DNA of 64,000 nucleotides from Burkholderiaceae bacterium (GCA_947448625.1 CANFOT010000003.1:1-64000), one strand, 5' to 3'; counted from the first letter of the stretch, positions 9,482 to 22,113 are shown. Made by a program: numbers and translations. The notes: generated by a model not told the origin, from the letters alone.

Positions 9482-9979
9482 TTATCCGCGTGTCTTAGTT
9501 GAGGCATCGTATTGCGCAAGGACGTCTTCTAATTTCTTTTGTCCAGAAGCTACATGAATGCCATCACGAACTTTTTGATAAGTACCGCAACGGCAAACGT
9601 TGGTCATTGCATTATCAATATCTGCATTAGTTGGCTTCGGAATTTTTTTGAGTAGGGCTGCTGCTGCCATCACCTGGCCAGACTGACAGTAACCACACTG
9701 AGGAACATCCAAAGCGATCCATGCTTTTTGCACTGGATGAGAGTTATCTTTTGAGAGTGCCTCGACTGTGGTAATTTTCATGCCGCCTACAGCGGATACT
9801 GGAATAGAGCAAGAGCGTACTGGTTCGCCGTTCATATAAACCGTGCAGGCACCACACTGTGCAACGCCACATCCATACTTGGTACCAGTGAGGCCAACCA
9901 CCTCTCGTATTGCCCACAACAATGGCATGTTTGGCTCCACATCGATGTTGTGGATTTCCCCATTAATAGTTAATTGCAT
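9482..9979 (-). CDS. (2Fe-2S)-binding protein (IorA/CoxS-like small subunit)
   Basis: GCGVAQCGACTVY and CGYCQSGQ...NVCRCGTY cysteine motifs; directly upstream of the large subunit. Confidence 0.93.
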   Translation of the reverse strand: MQLTINGEIHNIDVEPNMPLLWAIREVVGLTGTKYGCGVAQCGACTVYMNGEPVRSCSIPVSAVGGMKITTVEALSKDNSHPVQKAWIALDVPQCGYCQSGQVMAAAALLKKIPKPTNADIDNAMTNVCRCGTYQKVRDGIHVASGQKKLEDVLAQYDASTKTRG

Positions 9980-10345
9980 TACTGTCTCCTTAAATGCCTT
10001 TAGGTGTTATTTTTTATATATCTTTGAAATCACTATAAACCATTCTGTCAGCAAATTCAGGGGCTAGCGAGCGACATAGTGGAAACCCTAAATACAATAA
10101 AAATGCACTGAGGTGGCGCTATCTAGGTAAATGGCTAGGCGATTCAAGTAGGCAAGATAAGCACCTTCAGTAAGTGTGAAATCATAGGTGAGATAGGCTG
10201 AAAAGATTGCCTATGGGTGAGCGCTAAAAGTTCACACCACCATATTGGTCGGCGCAATAAACTAATGGGCATCACGACCCGGTAATGCATTAATTTGGTA
10301 AAACTTGAGCAATCAGTTTGATGGTGTTAGACATCAATAGTGAAA

Positions 10346-12055
<1,710 letters not shown>

Positions 12056-12063
<8 letters not shown>

Positions 12064-12265
12064 TCGAGTACACGTAAGGACGTTGCTTTAATTTGGCTGC
12101 CTTAGCGCGACGCTGATCTTCGGTAGTTAAAGGCTCCTTATCCCAAAGGAGTGCTCGACCAGCTTGCTGACCTGCCTCGAGATGCGGTTTCTCGGATTTG
12201 AGCTCATTTAAGAACTGGGTGAATTCCGATGTATATCTAGCCATCATATTTCCTAAAATTCTCAA
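12056..12265 (-). CDS. DUF3460 family protein
   Basis: 69 aa; YTSEFTQFLNELKSEKPHLEAGQQAGRALLWDK, small betaproteobacterial family next to scpA/panC. Confidence 0.8.
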
Positions 12266-12394
12266 TTAATTCAATAACTTGAAAAAACTATTGTGCAGTA
12301 ACAGCCTGCCTAGCCCATCATTATTAACGATTTTTCCTACAAACTTACCGACTTTTTGGCTAATTCCTAGAAATTCGTGCTTTTGACCTTGTTT

Positions 12395-14065
12395 TTAAAG
12401 GTTTGCGGCCAATAAAGCCTCAATTTGAGGCGCTTCGACACGGGTCATGAGGTGCTTATAGGCCTTAATTGGATTTTGACTGCAGAGGGGCGTTTTAACA
12501 TCATTCCAGGTCATGGCCGGAACCGAGAGGAAGTCTTCAACCCCGGCTGTGACTTGCGGCAGTACTGGTTTGAGGTAGAGACTCAACAAACGAAATGCCT
12601 CTAAGGTAACGCTACAGACTTGTTGTAAATCTGCTTCACGCTCTGGATTCTTGGCGATTTCCCAAGGCTTGTTTTCATCAACAAAGCCGTTCACCTTATC
12701 CGCCAACTCCATGATGGTACGTAATGCCTTGGCATATTCTCGGGCTTCGTACAGTTCGGCAATTTTTTCGCTAGCAGAGGCAATGTCAGCAAGTAGTGGA
12801 TTATTCATTGCTTCGTCCGAAACAATGCCGCCAAAACGCTTCACCAAGAAGCCAGCGCTACGACTCGCGATATTGATGTACTTGCCCAGCAGATCGCTGT
12901 TAACTCGCGCAACAAAGTCTTGGAGGTTTAAATCTAAATCTTCCATGCTGTCATTGAGTTTGGTCGCGAAGTAATAGCGGAACCATTCTGGGTTGAATCC
13001 GGACTCAATAACACTGTGTGCAGAAATCAAAGTTCCACGTGACTTACTCATCTTCTCACCGTCGACTGTGAGGAAGCCGTGAGCAAATACATTCGTCGGT
13101 GTGCGGTAGCCTGCAAAGTGCAGGGTCGCTGGCCAAAAGAGTGTGTGGAAGTACAGGATATCTTTGCCGATAAAGTGGTACTGTTCAGTAGTGGTATCGG
13201 GCCTGACCCATTCCTCAAAGTCCATGCCTTTGTCCTGGCAGTAATTGAGGAAGCTGGCGTAGTAGCCAATAGGCGCATCAAGCCACACATAGAAATACTT
13301 GCCCGGCGCATCGGGGATTTCAAAGCCAAAGTAGGGTGCGTCGCGGGAGATATCCCAGTCGCCAAGCTTGCTATCTCCAGGCTGTCCAACCCATTCCTTC
13401 ATCTTGTTGCGGGCCTCAGGTTGCAGAGGCGTTCTTACCTGAGTCCACTCACGCAAGAAAGTTTCGCAGCGTGGGTCAGATAGTTTGAAGAAGTAGTGAT
13501 CGGAAACTTTTTTAATGGGTGTTGCACCACTCACCACTGAAAACGGATTTTTTAAATCAGTCGGCGAGTATGTTGCCCCGCACTTTTCGCAAGAGTCACC
13601 ATACTGGTCTTTAGCACCGCATTTAGGGCACTCACCTTTAATGAAGCGATCCGGCAAAAACATTTCTTTAACAGGATCGTAAGCTTGCTCAATGGCGCGC
13701 TTTTCAATTAAGCCAGCTTCGCGTAATTTGAGATAGATACTTTGAGAGAGCGCCTCATTCTCAGGGCTGTCAGTAGTGTAGTAATTGTCGAAAGAAATTA
13801 AGAAGTCATCAAAGTCTCGCTTATGTTCTTTCCAAACATTAGCGATGAGCTCTTTGGGGGTGAGCCCCTCTTTTTCGGCCCGCAACATAATGGGGGTGCC
13901 GTGGGTGTCGTCAGCGCCAACATAGTGCACTTCATGGCCACGCATTCTTTGAAAGCGAACCCAAATATCAGTCTGGACATATTCCACCAGGTGCCCAATG
14001 TGAATCTGACCATTGGCGTAAGGCAAGGCGGAGGTAACTAGCAGGCGACGTTTGGGCTTACTCAT
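12395..14065 (-). CDS. metG: Methionyl-tRNA synthetase, ends after the catalytic/anticodon-binding core
   Basis: [31 protein letters not shown]; zinc knuckle [18 protein letters not shown]; 556 aa. Confidence 0.96.
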   Translation of the reverse strand: MSKPKRRLLVTSALPYANGQIHIGHLVEYVQTDIWVRFQRMRGHEVHYVGADDTHGTPIMLRAEKEGLTPKELIANVWKEHKRDFDDFLISFDNYYTTDSPENEALSQSIYLKLREAGLIEKRAIEQAYDPVKEMFLPDRFIKGECPKCGAKDQYGDSCEKCGATYSPTDLKNPFSVVSGATPIKKVSDHYFFKLSDPRCETFLREWTQVRTPLQPEARNKMKEWVGQPGDSKLGDWDISRDAPYFGFEIPDAPGKYFYVWLDAPIGYYASFLNYCQDKGMDFEEWVRPDTTTEQYHFIGKDILYFHTLFWPATLHFAGYRTPTNVFAHGFLTVDGEKMSKSRGTLISAHSVIESGFNPEWFRYYFATKLNDSMEDLDLNLQDFVARVNSDLLGKYINIASRSAGFLVKRFGGIVSDEAMNNPLLADIASASEKIAELYEAREYAKALRTIMELADKVNGFVDENKPWEIAKNPEREADLQQVCSVTLEAFRLLSLYLKPVLPQVTAGVEDFLSVPAMTWNDVKTPLCSQNPIKAYKHLMTRVEAPQIEALLAANL

Positions 14066-14175
14066 GAAAAGCGGACTTAAATAGAAATAAATTCAACAAA
14101 TGGGAATACAAGATTATGAGGCTTGAACCTCGACTTGAGCGCCAATTTTAGTCTGCGGTTAAAGTTAGTACCGAT

Positions 14176-15048
14176 TTGAACCTATTTAAGAGGCGTTTTA
14201 TGGCTTTGCCCCACAACATTCAGATGTCTAACGCTTCCGTGCCATTGGTGCATGAGGTGCAGATCATGGATGAGGCAGGGCGCCTAAAGACCACCCATAT
14301 TCCCGGAGAGCGCCCTCTAACCATCTATTTGGATAAGCGTGAGGTCGTTACTTTGATGACTCTGGGGAGTGCCCCTGAGGCCTTAGTGCTAGGCTACTTA
14401 CGTAATCAGCGCCTGGTAGAGTCCCCCGACGACATTGCGAGCATCCAGGTGGATTGGGAGACGGATTCAGCTGCCGTGAAGACTCACCGCAGCACTGTAG
14501 ATATTGATGCTCTCACTAGCAAGCGGGTTGTCACCACTGGATGTGGCCAGGGCACTATGTTTGGCGGATTGATTGAGGAAATGTCGGAGATTCGTCTTCC
14601 AGATGGGCCTCAGTTAAGTCAGGAGGCTATCGTTGCTCTCATCGATAGCATTCGGATTCATGACACCATCTATAAGAAATCTGGCTCTGTTCATGCCTGT
14701 GCCGTGTTTGAGCGGGATGGCAATGATGGCGTCCGTTTGTTGCATTTCATTGAGGATGTTGGGCGCCATAATGCCGTTGACTCTATCTCCGGCTTGATGT
14801 GGCTGGCTGACAAGCCGGGTAAGGACTTGATTTTCTTCACTACGGGGCGCCTCACCTCGGAGATGGTGATTAAAGGTGCTCAGATGGGCATTCCTTTTCT
14901 GCTAACCCGTTCTGGAGTTACCTTGATGGGCTTGGATCTTGCCCGCAAGACCAATCTCACCCTGTTATCTCGGTGCTCGGGTAAGCATTTTGAGATTTAT
15001 AACGCTCCTGAGAGGGTGATTTTTAGTTCCGCCCCAGCATCCTTGTAA
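14176..15048 (+). CDS. fdhD: Formate dehydrogenase accessory sulfurtransferase FdhD
   Basis: FdhD family; SVHACAVF...EDVGRHNAVD...TTGRLTSEMVIK. Confidence 0.93.
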   Translation: MNLFKRRFMALPHNIQMSNASVPLVHEVQIMDEAGRLKTTHIPGERPLTIYLDKREVVTLMTLGSAPEALVLGYLRNQRLVESPDDIASIQVDWETDSAAVKTHRSTVDIDALTSKRVVTTGCGQGTMFGGLIEEMSEIRLPDGPQLSQEAIVALIDSIRIHDTIYKKSGSVHACAVFERDGNDGVRLLHFIEDVGRHNAVDSISGLMWLADKPGKDLIFFTTGRLTSEMVIKGAQMGIPFLLTRSGVTLMGLDLARKTNLTLLSRCSGKHFEIYNAPERVIFSSAPASL

Positions 15049-15089
15049 ATTGCTGGGCGTAGGCCTGGCGATGGTTTTACAATTCGGCC

Positions 15090-15656
15090 ATGACTATTAA
15101 ATCTGACCACTGGATCCGCCGTATGGGCGAACAAGGCATGATCAGCCCGTTTGAACCTGGGCAGGTCCGCCAAGACGCCGCCGGACAAAAAATTGTGAGC
15201 TATGGCACTTCAAGCTATGGCTATGACATTCGCTGCGCTGATGAGTTCAAGATTTTCACGAATATCAACAGCACGATTGTTGATCCCAAGAATTTCGATG
15301 AACAATCTTTTGTCGATTTCAAGGGTCCAGTTTGCATCATCCCTCCAAATTCCTTCGCCTTGGCGAGAACCGTTGAGTACTTCAAGATTCCGCGCAGCGT
15401 ACTAACAGTGTGCGTTGGCAAAAGTACTTATGCGCGTTGCGGAATTATTGTGAACGTCACTCCATTCGAGCCTGAATGGGAAGGTTATGTCACGCTCGAG
15501 TTTTCTAATACAACCCCGTTGCCTGCAAAGATTTATGCCGGCGAAGGATGCGCGCAAGTTTTGTTCTTTGAAAGCGATGAAGTGTGTGGTACATCCTACA
15601 AAGACCGTGGCGGTAAGTATCAAGGCCAAGTCGGCGTAACTCTGCCGAAGACTTAA
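15090..15656 (+). CDS. dcd: dCTP deaminase
   Basis: [42 protein letters not shown]. Confidence 0.97.
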   Translation: MTIKSDHWIRRMGEQGMISPFEPGQVRQDAAGQKIVSYGTSSYGYDIRCADEFKIFTNINSTIVDPKNFDEQSFVDFKGPVCIIPPNSFALARTVEYFKIPRSVLTVCVGKSTYARCGIIVNVTPFEPEWEGYVTLEFSNTTPLPAKIYAGEGCAQVLFFESDEVCGTSYKDRGGKYQGQVGVTLPKT

Positions 15657-15695
15657 TCTATTTAATCGCCGTATTGGCGAATTTAAAGGGTACTC

Positions 15696-17963
15696 ATGAA
15701 ATTTCGTTTTCCAATCATCATTATTGATGAGGACTTTCGCTCTGAAAATATTTCAGGTTCGGGTATTCGCGACTTAGCTGAAGCCATTGAAAATGAGGGT
15801 ATGGAAGTTATTGGTTTAACCAGCTATGGTGACCTGACATCCTTTGCGCAGCAAGCCTCCCGTGCGTCTAGCTTCATTGTGTCAATTGATGATGAAGAGT
15901 TTGTTTCCGACTCCGAGGATCATGATTTACCTGCGCTAAATAATTTGCGCGCCTTTATCACTGAGGTGCGTAAGCGCAATGAGGATATTCCGATTTTCTT
16001 GTATGGCGAAACCCGTACCTCACGCCATATGCCGAACGACATCTTGCGCGAGTTGCATGGCTTTATTCATATGAATGAAGATACGCCAGAGTTTGTAGCG
16101 CGCCATATTATTCGTGAGGCTAAGGTATACCTGGATTCATTGGCGCCCCCATTCTTCCGTGCGCTCACCAACTACGCTTCTGAAGGATCTTACTCTTGGC
16201 ATTGCCCGGGCCACTCTGGTGGCGTGGCTTTTTTGAAGAGCCCAGTTGGTCGTATGTTCCATCAATTTTTTGGTGAGAATATGCTTCGTGCTGACGTCTG
16301 TAATGCAGTAGAGGAGTTGGGTCAGTTGTTGGATCATACCGGCCCTGTTTTGCAGAGTGAGCGCAATGCTGCGCGCATCTTCAATGCTGACCATTTGTTC
16401 TTTGTAACTAATGGCACATCCACGTCAAACAAAATTGTTTGGCACTCTACCGTTGCTCCTGGTGATGTGGTGCTGGTAGACCGTAATTGTCACAAGTCGG
16501 TGATTCACTCAATCACAATGATGGGTGCGATTCCTATCTTCTTAATGCCAACACGTAATCACCTCGGTATTATTGGCCCAATCCCCAAGGAAGAGTTTGA
16601 ATGGAAAAACATCAAGAAGAAAATTGATGCCAACCCATTCATTAAAGACAAGAACGTAGTTCCTCGTGTGATGACACTCACACAAAGTACTTATGACGGC
16701 ATCGTCTACAACGTTGAGATGATCAAAGAAATGCTTGATGGTAAAGTCGATTCACTGCACTTTGATGAAGCATGGTTGCCGCATGCCGCATTCCACCCCT
16801 TCTACAAGGATATGCACGCTATTGGGTCTGACCGCAAGCGAACTAAAAAGAGTTTGATGTTTGCTACTCAATCAACGCATAAGTTGTTGGCCGGTCTTTC
16901 ACAGGCTTCGCAAGTCCTAGTCCAGGATGCTGAAGACACGAAGCTTGATCGTGATTGCTTCAATGAAGCCTATTTGATGCATACCTCAACTAGCCCACAG
17001 TACGCCATCATCGCGTCTTGCGACGTGTCTGCTGCCATGATGGAGTCTCCGGGCGGCACAACCTTGGTTGAAGAGTCTATTGCCGAGGCGATGGACTTCC
17101 GTCGTGCGATGCGTGAGGTGGATGACAAGTTTGGCGCCGACTGGTGGTTTAAGGTTTGGGGCCCAGATCACTTAGCCGAAGAAGGTATTGGTGAGCGCTC
17201 TGACTGGATACTTGAGCCCAATGCCAATTGGCATGACTTTGGAAAGGTTGCCAAAGATTTCAACATGCTCGATCCAATTAAGGCTACTGTAGTGACGCCT
17301 GGTCTGGATATTGAAGGTAACTTTGGCTCAATGGGCATTCCGGCAAGCATTGTTACTAAGTATTTGGCTGAGCATGGTGTGATTGTGGAGAAGTGTGGTT
17401 TGTATTCCTTCTTCATCATGTTCACCATCGGCATTACTAAGGGTCGTTGGAACACCTTGGTGACGGAGCTACAACAGTTCAAAGATCACTTTGATAAGAA
17501 CGCGCCGTTATGGAAGGTATTGCCAGAGTTTGTTGCTAAACACCCCCGCTATGAACGCGTTGGCTTGAAAGATGTCTGCCAACAGATTCATGAGTTCTAT
17601 AAGAGTCGTAATGTGGCCCGGATGACTACGGAGATGTACACCTCAGATATGGTACCAGCGATGATGCCTTCAGAGGCTTGGGCCAAGATGGCGCATAAAA
17701 AAGTGGATCGCGTTCCTCTGGATCAACTTGAGGACCGTATTACCGCAATGCTAGTAACGCCATACCCTCCAGGTATTCCATTGTTGATTCCGGGTGAGCG
17801 CTTCAATAAACGCATCATTGACTACCTTTACTTTGCTCGTGACTTTAATGAGCAATTCCCAGGTTTTGAAACGGATATTCACGGACTGGTTAAAACAGTT
17901 GTTGATGGCCGTAGCGAGTATTACGTTGATTGTGTCAGGCAGGAGCCGGATATCACCCTGTGA
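15696..17963 (+). CDS. PLP-dependent Orn/Lys/Arg decarboxylase
   Basis: 755 aa; HCPGHSGGVAFLKSPVG; FATQSTHKLLAGLSQASQV PLP-lysine motif. Confidence 0.95.
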   Translation: MKFRFPIIIIDEDFRSENISGSGIRDLAEAIENEGMEVIGLTSYGDLTSFAQQASRASSFIVSIDDEEFVSDSEDHDLPALNNLRAFITEVRKRNEDIPIFLYGETRTSRHMPNDILRELHGFIHMNEDTPEFVARHIIREAKVYLDSLAPPFFRALTNYASEGSYSWHCPGHSGGVAFLKSPVGRMFHQFFGENMLRADVCNAVEELGQLLDHTGPVLQSERNAARIFNADHLFFVTNGTSTSNKIVWHSTVAPGDVVLVDRNCHKSVIHSITMMGAIPIFLMPTRNHLGIIGPIPKEEFEWKNIKKKIDANPFIKDKNVVPRVMTLTQSTYDGIVYNVEMIKEMLDGKVDSLHFDEAWLPHAAFHPFYKDMHAIGSDRKRTKKSLMFATQSTHKLLAGLSQASQVLVQDAEDTKLDRDCFNEAYLMHTSTSPQYAIIASCDVSAAMMESPGGTTLVEESIAEAMDFRRAMREVDDKFGADWWFKVWGPDHLAEEGIGERSDWILEPNANWHDFGKVAKDFNMLDPIKATVVTPGLDIEGNFGSMGIPASIVTKYLAEHGVIVEKCGLYSFFIMFTIGITKGRWNTLVTELQQFKDHFDKNAPLWKVLPEFVAKHPRYERVGLKDVCQQIHEFYKSRNVARMTTEMYTSDMVPAMMPSEAWAKMAHKKVDRVPLDQLEDRITAMLVTPYPPGIPLLIPGERFNKRIIDYLYFARDFNEQFPGFETDIHGLVKTVVDGRSEYYVDCVRQEPDITL

Positions 17964-17990
17964 TCTAGTTGGAGTAGTCAACCACATCCA

Positions 17991-18019
17991 ATACCCTGCT
18001 TTTGCAGGGTATTTTTTTT
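17991..18019 (+). terminator. Rho-independent terminator
   Basis: ATACCCTGC-N4-GCAGGGTAT followed by T8. Confidence 0.9.
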
Positions 18020-18049
18020 CTTGTGCCTAAATAGGGTTTTGACTATACT

Positions 18050-18055
18050 TGTACA
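18050..18055. promoter_or_regulatory. Candidate YefM-type operator core TGTACA in the toxin-antitoxin promoter
   Basis: TGTACA just downstream of -10-like TATACT (18044-18049), with -35-like TTGTGC 17 bp upstream. Confidence 0.55.
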
Positions 18056-18081
18056 ATAAATTGAACAAGTAAGGCTGGGCC

Positions 18082-18339
18082 ATGAGAGTCATTAATTTTT
18101 CTGATGCAAGAAACCAATTTAAACAAGTAATCGATCAAGTAGTGAGTGATTGTGATGTGGCAATCATTTCTCGTAGGGACGCTGATGATGCCGTGGTGAT
18201 GTCTTTGAATACCTATAACAGCATGATGGAAACACTACATTTATTAAAATCTCCAGCCAACGTAAAACATTTGGAGAAATCATTGGCGCAATATCGAAAA
18301 GGGCAAACTAAAGAAAAGACTCTTGTAGATGCTCAGTAG
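18082..18339 (+). CDS. Phd/YefM-family antitoxin
   Basis: MRVINFSDARNQFKQVIDQVVSDCDVAIISRRDADDAVVMSLNTYNSMMET. Confidence 0.93.
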   Translation: MRVINFSDARNQFKQVIDQVVSDCDVAIISRRDADDAVVMSLNTYNSMMETLHLLKSPANVKHLEKSLAQYRKGQTKEKTLVDAQ

Positions 18340-18589
18340 GGTTGTATGGACAAATGCGGCATGGTCTGATTACGTTTACTGGCAAGGGCAAGATAAAAGA
18401 ACTTTAAAGCGTATCAACGCACTGATAAAAGATGCCATGCGAAATCCTGAGGATGGCATTGGAAAGCCTGAGGAATTAAGGGAAAGTCTATCGGGATTTT
18501 GGTCAAGACGAATTGATGATGTTCATCGTCTTGTCTACGCCATCGAGAGAGATCAGCTTGTGATTATTGCGTGCCGATACCACTATTAA
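18329..18589 (+). CDS. Txe/YoeB-family toxin
   Basis: WTNAAWSDYVYWQGQDKRTLKRINALIKDAMRNP...GFWSRRIDDVHRLVYAI...RYHY; overlaps the antitoxin by 11 nt. Confidence 0.95.
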   Translation: MLSRVVWTNAAWSDYVYWQGQDKRTLKRINALIKDAMRNPEDGIGKPEELRESLSGFWSRRIDDVHRLVYAIERDQLVIIACRYHY

Positions 18590-18608
18590 TGATCGTGGTT
18601 TTTGAGGG

Positions 18609-20141
18609 CTATTTCACTGGCTTATCGAGTTGAAAGACTACCGGTGCATCATCATCTGCCTTGCTTGGCAATGTATCTGGCTTAGCCTCATCACCCCCGG
18701 TGAAATTAAAGTCTTGGCTTTGAACTGCTGCTGCAGGCTTGTCGAGTAGTGTCGTTACCAGGCTCGGGAATGCCGCAACGACAACAACCATGATGAGCTG
18801 CAATGCAACCCAAGGTAATGCACCCCAGTAAATATCGCTGCTTTTGACTTCTTTAGGAGCTACACCCCTCAGATAGAACAGGGCGAATCCAAAGGGCGGA
18901 TGCATAAATGATGTCTGCATATTCACGCACAGCATCACGCCAAACCACACTAGTGCGGCACTAGCTGCTGCTTGAGGATTGCCATTCATGGAGGCGAGCA
19001 GTACCGGTGAAAGCAGCTTGACTGCAACTGGTGCCAGCATAGGCACAACAATGAAAGCAATTTCAAAGAAGTCTAAGAAGAATGCCAAGAAGAAGACAAA
19101 TAGGTTCACGACAACTAAGAAGCCAACCCATCCGCCGGGAAGGTTGGAAAACAATTCTTCTACCCAGTGACCGCCATCAACACCTTGGAAGACAACCGAG
19201 AAACAGGTAGAGCCAATCAAGATGAAGACCACCATGGCCGTAATGCGCATCGTGTTTTGATATGCCTCTTGAATTAATCCTCTGAGATTGGCGATGTTGG
19301 CTCTGCGTATCCAGGCCAGCATTAAGGCACCCATAGCACCCATGGCGCCAGACTCGGTTGGAGTTGCAATGCCGGTCATGATGGTTCCCAGCACCAAGAA
19401 AATGAGTACTGCTGAAGGAATGATCCCCATGAGGCATTTCTTCCAGAGTGCCCAGCCCTTCAGGGTGAGTTCGTTTTCTGGGGCGGCGGGGAGATGGTCG
19501 GGTCTAAAGCGGGAAAGGAAAAAGGTGTAGAGCGCAAAAAGGCCGATTTGGAGGAGGGATGGTCCCCAAGCGCCGAGGTACATGCTACCGACATCAGCGC
19601 TACCACTTTGGGTTTTTAGTTGATCAGCCAGCACAATTAGCACCAAGGAAGGCGGCACTAGCTGAGTAATGGTCCCAGAAGCTGCTAAAACGCCCGTAGC
19701 GTAGCGCATGTTGTAGCCATAACGCATCATGACTGGCAGGGAGATCATCGCCATAGCGATCACCTGAGCAGCTACAGTGCCAGTAATTGCTCCCAGGATG
19801 AATCCCACAATAATCACGGAATAACCCAGGCCGCCACGAATACGTCCAAAAAGCTGACCCATGGAATCTAGCATTTCTTCGGCAAGGCCACAGCGTTCTA
19901 GGATGGCGCCCATAAAGGTAAAGAAGGGAATGGCTAGCAGGAGGTCGTTTGCGAGGACGCTACCAAAAATGCGTTGAGGGATGGCCTGTAAAAACGGCAT
20001 GCCAAAAAAGTTTTGACTAATCGCAATTCCTGCAAAGAACAATCCTGCGGCCATCAAGGAAAAGGCCACCGGGAAGCCGATCAACATAAACACAATCAAT
20101 CCGCCAAACATCAGCGGTGGCATCCATTCAATTGGGATCAT
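18609..20141 (-). CDS. TRAP transporter large permease (DctM family)
   Basis: Multiple TM segments; GAILERCGLAEEMLDSMGQLFGRIRGGLGYSVI. Confidence 0.93.
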   Translation of the reverse strand: MIPIEWMPPLMFGGLIVFMLIGFPVAFSLMAAGLFFAGIAISQNFFGMPFLQAIPQRIFGSVLANDLLLAIPFFTFMGAILERCGLAEEMLDSMGQLFGRIRGGLGYSVIIVGFILGAITGTVAAQVIAMAMISLPVMMRYGYNMRYATGVLAASGTITQLVPPSLVLIVLADQLKTQSGSADVGSMYLGAWGPSLLQIGLFALYTFFLSRFRPDHLPAAPENELTLKGWALWKKCLMGIIPSAVLIFLVLGTIMTGIATPTESGAMGAMGALMLAWIRRANIANLRGLIQEAYQNTMRITAMVVFILIGSTCFSVVFQGVDGGHWVEELFSNLPGGWVGFLVVVNLFVFFLAFFLDFFEIAFIVVPMLAPVAVKLLSPVLLASMNGNPQAAASAALVWFGVMLCVNMQTSFMHPPFGFALFYLRGVAPKEVKSSDIYWGALPWVALQLIMVVVVAAFPSLVTTLLDKPAAAVQSQDFNFTGGDEAKPDTLPSKADDDAPVVFQLDKPVK

Positions 20142-20689
20142 TGCATCGGCTTTTCATAATGGAGGTCGGCCGCGGGCAATGTTTCTTTGCCTCTGAGTGC
20201 GCCAATGCGTTTAATGATTTCGGATAAGCCTTGCAGGCTCAGCATGAAGAAACCAAGCGGCAAAACAAATTTAATAGGGTAGCGTGACAAGCCGCCCGCA
20301 TTGAGCGAATGTTCTGAGATCAGCCATGATGGATAGAACAGGGTGGTCCAAGATAGCCAGGTAAATAGTATGCAGGCTGGCATTAAGAAGGCAAACAAAC
20401 CAAAAAGATCAACGTAAAGGCGACCACGATCGGAGAGCTGTGAGTAAATTAAATCTACCCGAACATGTTCATTGCGTTTGAGGGTGTACGAGGCGCCCAG
20501 CATCACTGCAGCTGCAAACAGATACCACTGTAATTCCAGTGGCCAGTTGTTGCTCATATCTAAGCTATAGCGGAATAGGGCGTTAGCAGCTGACACTACG
20601 CATGACAGCAAGATCATGATGCTAGCAATCTTGCCTAAGAATTGATTTAGTCGGTCAATGCCTGCTGACAGTGTTCCCCAAAAACCCAT
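20138..20689 (-). CDS. TRAP transporter small permease (DctQ family)
   Basis: 4-TM protein overlapping the start of the DctM-like gene by 4 nt. Confidence 0.9.
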   Translation of the reverse strand: MGFWGTLSAGIDRLNQFLGKIASIMILLSCVVSAANALFRYSLDMSNNWPLELQWYLFAAAVMLGASYTLKRNEHVRVDLIYSQLSDRGRLYVDLFGLFAFLMPACILFTWLSWTTLFYPSWLISEHSLNAGGLSRYPIKFVLPLGFFMLSLQGLSEIIKRIGALRGKETLPAADLHYEKPMQ

Positions 20690-20694
20690 GCTGT

Positions 20695-22113
20695 TTAGAG
20701 ATCTGCGCGACCCCGTTTAATTGCTGCAAGTACTTGTGCTGGAGCGGTGCCGCCAGCATGTTGGCGTGAGTTAACGGAGCCATCCACAGTCAATAGGGCA
20801 AAGACATCATCACCCATCAACTCCGGGCGATTATCTAAGCCGCAAGCAAAGCGCAGCTCCGGCAGCGTTAAATCGGTGAGCATGCAGTTGCGACCAACGC
20901 AGGCTTTCACAGCGTGCGCCACTGCTTCATGAGCATCGCGGAAGGCCAAACCTTTTTTAACCAAGTAGTCAGCCAGATCAGTTGCAGTTGCAAAGCCTTC
21001 TTCAGCAGCAGCCTTCATGACATCTGCTTTGACTTGAATATGGGGAACCATGTCAGCGAAGATGCGTAAGGTATCTTGCACGGTATCAACCGCATCAAAC
21101 AAGGGCTCTTTGTCTTCTTGGTTATCTTTGTTGTATGCCAATGGCTGGCCCTTCATTAAAGTTAACAAAGAGATTAAATCGCCATAGACGCGACCAGTTT
21201 TGCCACGAGCGAGCTCTGGTACATCTGGGTTCTTTTTCTGCGGCATGATAGAGCTGCCAGTGCAGAAGCGATCTGGCAAATCAATAAAGCCAAAGCGTGG
21301 GCTAAGCCAAAGCACAAGCTCTTCAGAAAGGCGGGAGATGTGCATCATTAAGATGGATGCAAAGGCGCAAAACTCAATCGCAAAATCACGATCTGACACC
21401 GCATCGAGAGAGTTATTGCAGATGCCGTCGAAGCCGAGCGTCTTGGCAACTTGTTCACGGTCGATTGGATAGGTTGTTCCAGCTAGTGCGGCTGCACCGA
21501 GTGGCAGCCGATTAAAGCGGGCGCGCAAATCCGCCAAGCGACTAGCATCACGGCTAAACATTTCGTAATACGCCATCAAGTGATGGCCAAAAGTAATTGG
21601 CTGAGCTACTTGTAAGTGAGTATGTCCGGGCATGATCGTCGCCGAATGAGTCTCAGCAAGATCAAGCAGGGCGATACGTAAAGTTTTAAGAGTAGCTGCG
21701 ATTTGATCAACGCTGCCGCGCAACCAGAGACGTAAATCCGTAGCTACTTGGTCGTTACGTGAGCGACCGGTATGCAGGCGTTTGCCGGCGTCACCAACTA
21801 ATGCGGTGAGACGAGCCTCGATATTGAGGTGCACATCCTCTAGGGCGAGTTGCCAGTTAAATTCACCAGCCTCGATCTCGCCTTTGATCTGAGCCATACC
21901 CTTTTGAATATCAGCTAAATCTTGCGCACTAATAATCTTTTGGGTAGCCAGCATTTCAGCATGAGCTAGGGATCCGGCGATATCCACTAAGGCAAAGCGT
22001 TGATCAAAGCCAATAGAGGCGGTATAACGCTGAACTAGTTCGTCAACGGGTTCATTAAAACGGGCCGACCAAGCTTGGGCTTTGTTGGCGAGGGAATTTT
22101 TTGATGTGCTCAT
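20695..22113 (-). CDS. argH: Argininosuccinate lyase
   Basis: [20 protein letters not shown]; start set at MSTSKNSL (22113), listed ORF starts at 22194. Confidence 0.97.
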   Translation of the reverse strand: MSTSKNSLANKAQAWSARFNEPVDELVQRYTASIGFDQRFALVDIAGSLAHAEMLATQKIISAQDLADIQKGMAQIKGEIEAGEFNWQLALEDVHLNIEARLTALVGDAGKRLHTGRSRNDQVATDLRLWLRGSVDQIAATLKTLRIALLDLAETHSATIMPGHTHLQVAQPITFGHHLMAYYEMFSRDASRLADLRARFNRLPLGAAALAGTTYPIDREQVAKTLGFDGICNNSLDAVSDRDFAIEFCAFASILMMHISRLSEELVLWLSPRFGFIDLPDRFCTGSSIMPQKKNPDVPELARGKTGRVYGDLISLLTLMKGQPLAYNKDNQEDKEPLFDAVDTVQDTLRIFADMVPHIQVKADVMKAAAEEGFATATDLADYLVKKGLAFRDAHEAVAHAVKACVGRNCMLTDLTLPELRFACGLDNRPELMGDDVFALLTVDGSVNSRQHAGGTAPAQVLAAIKRGRADL

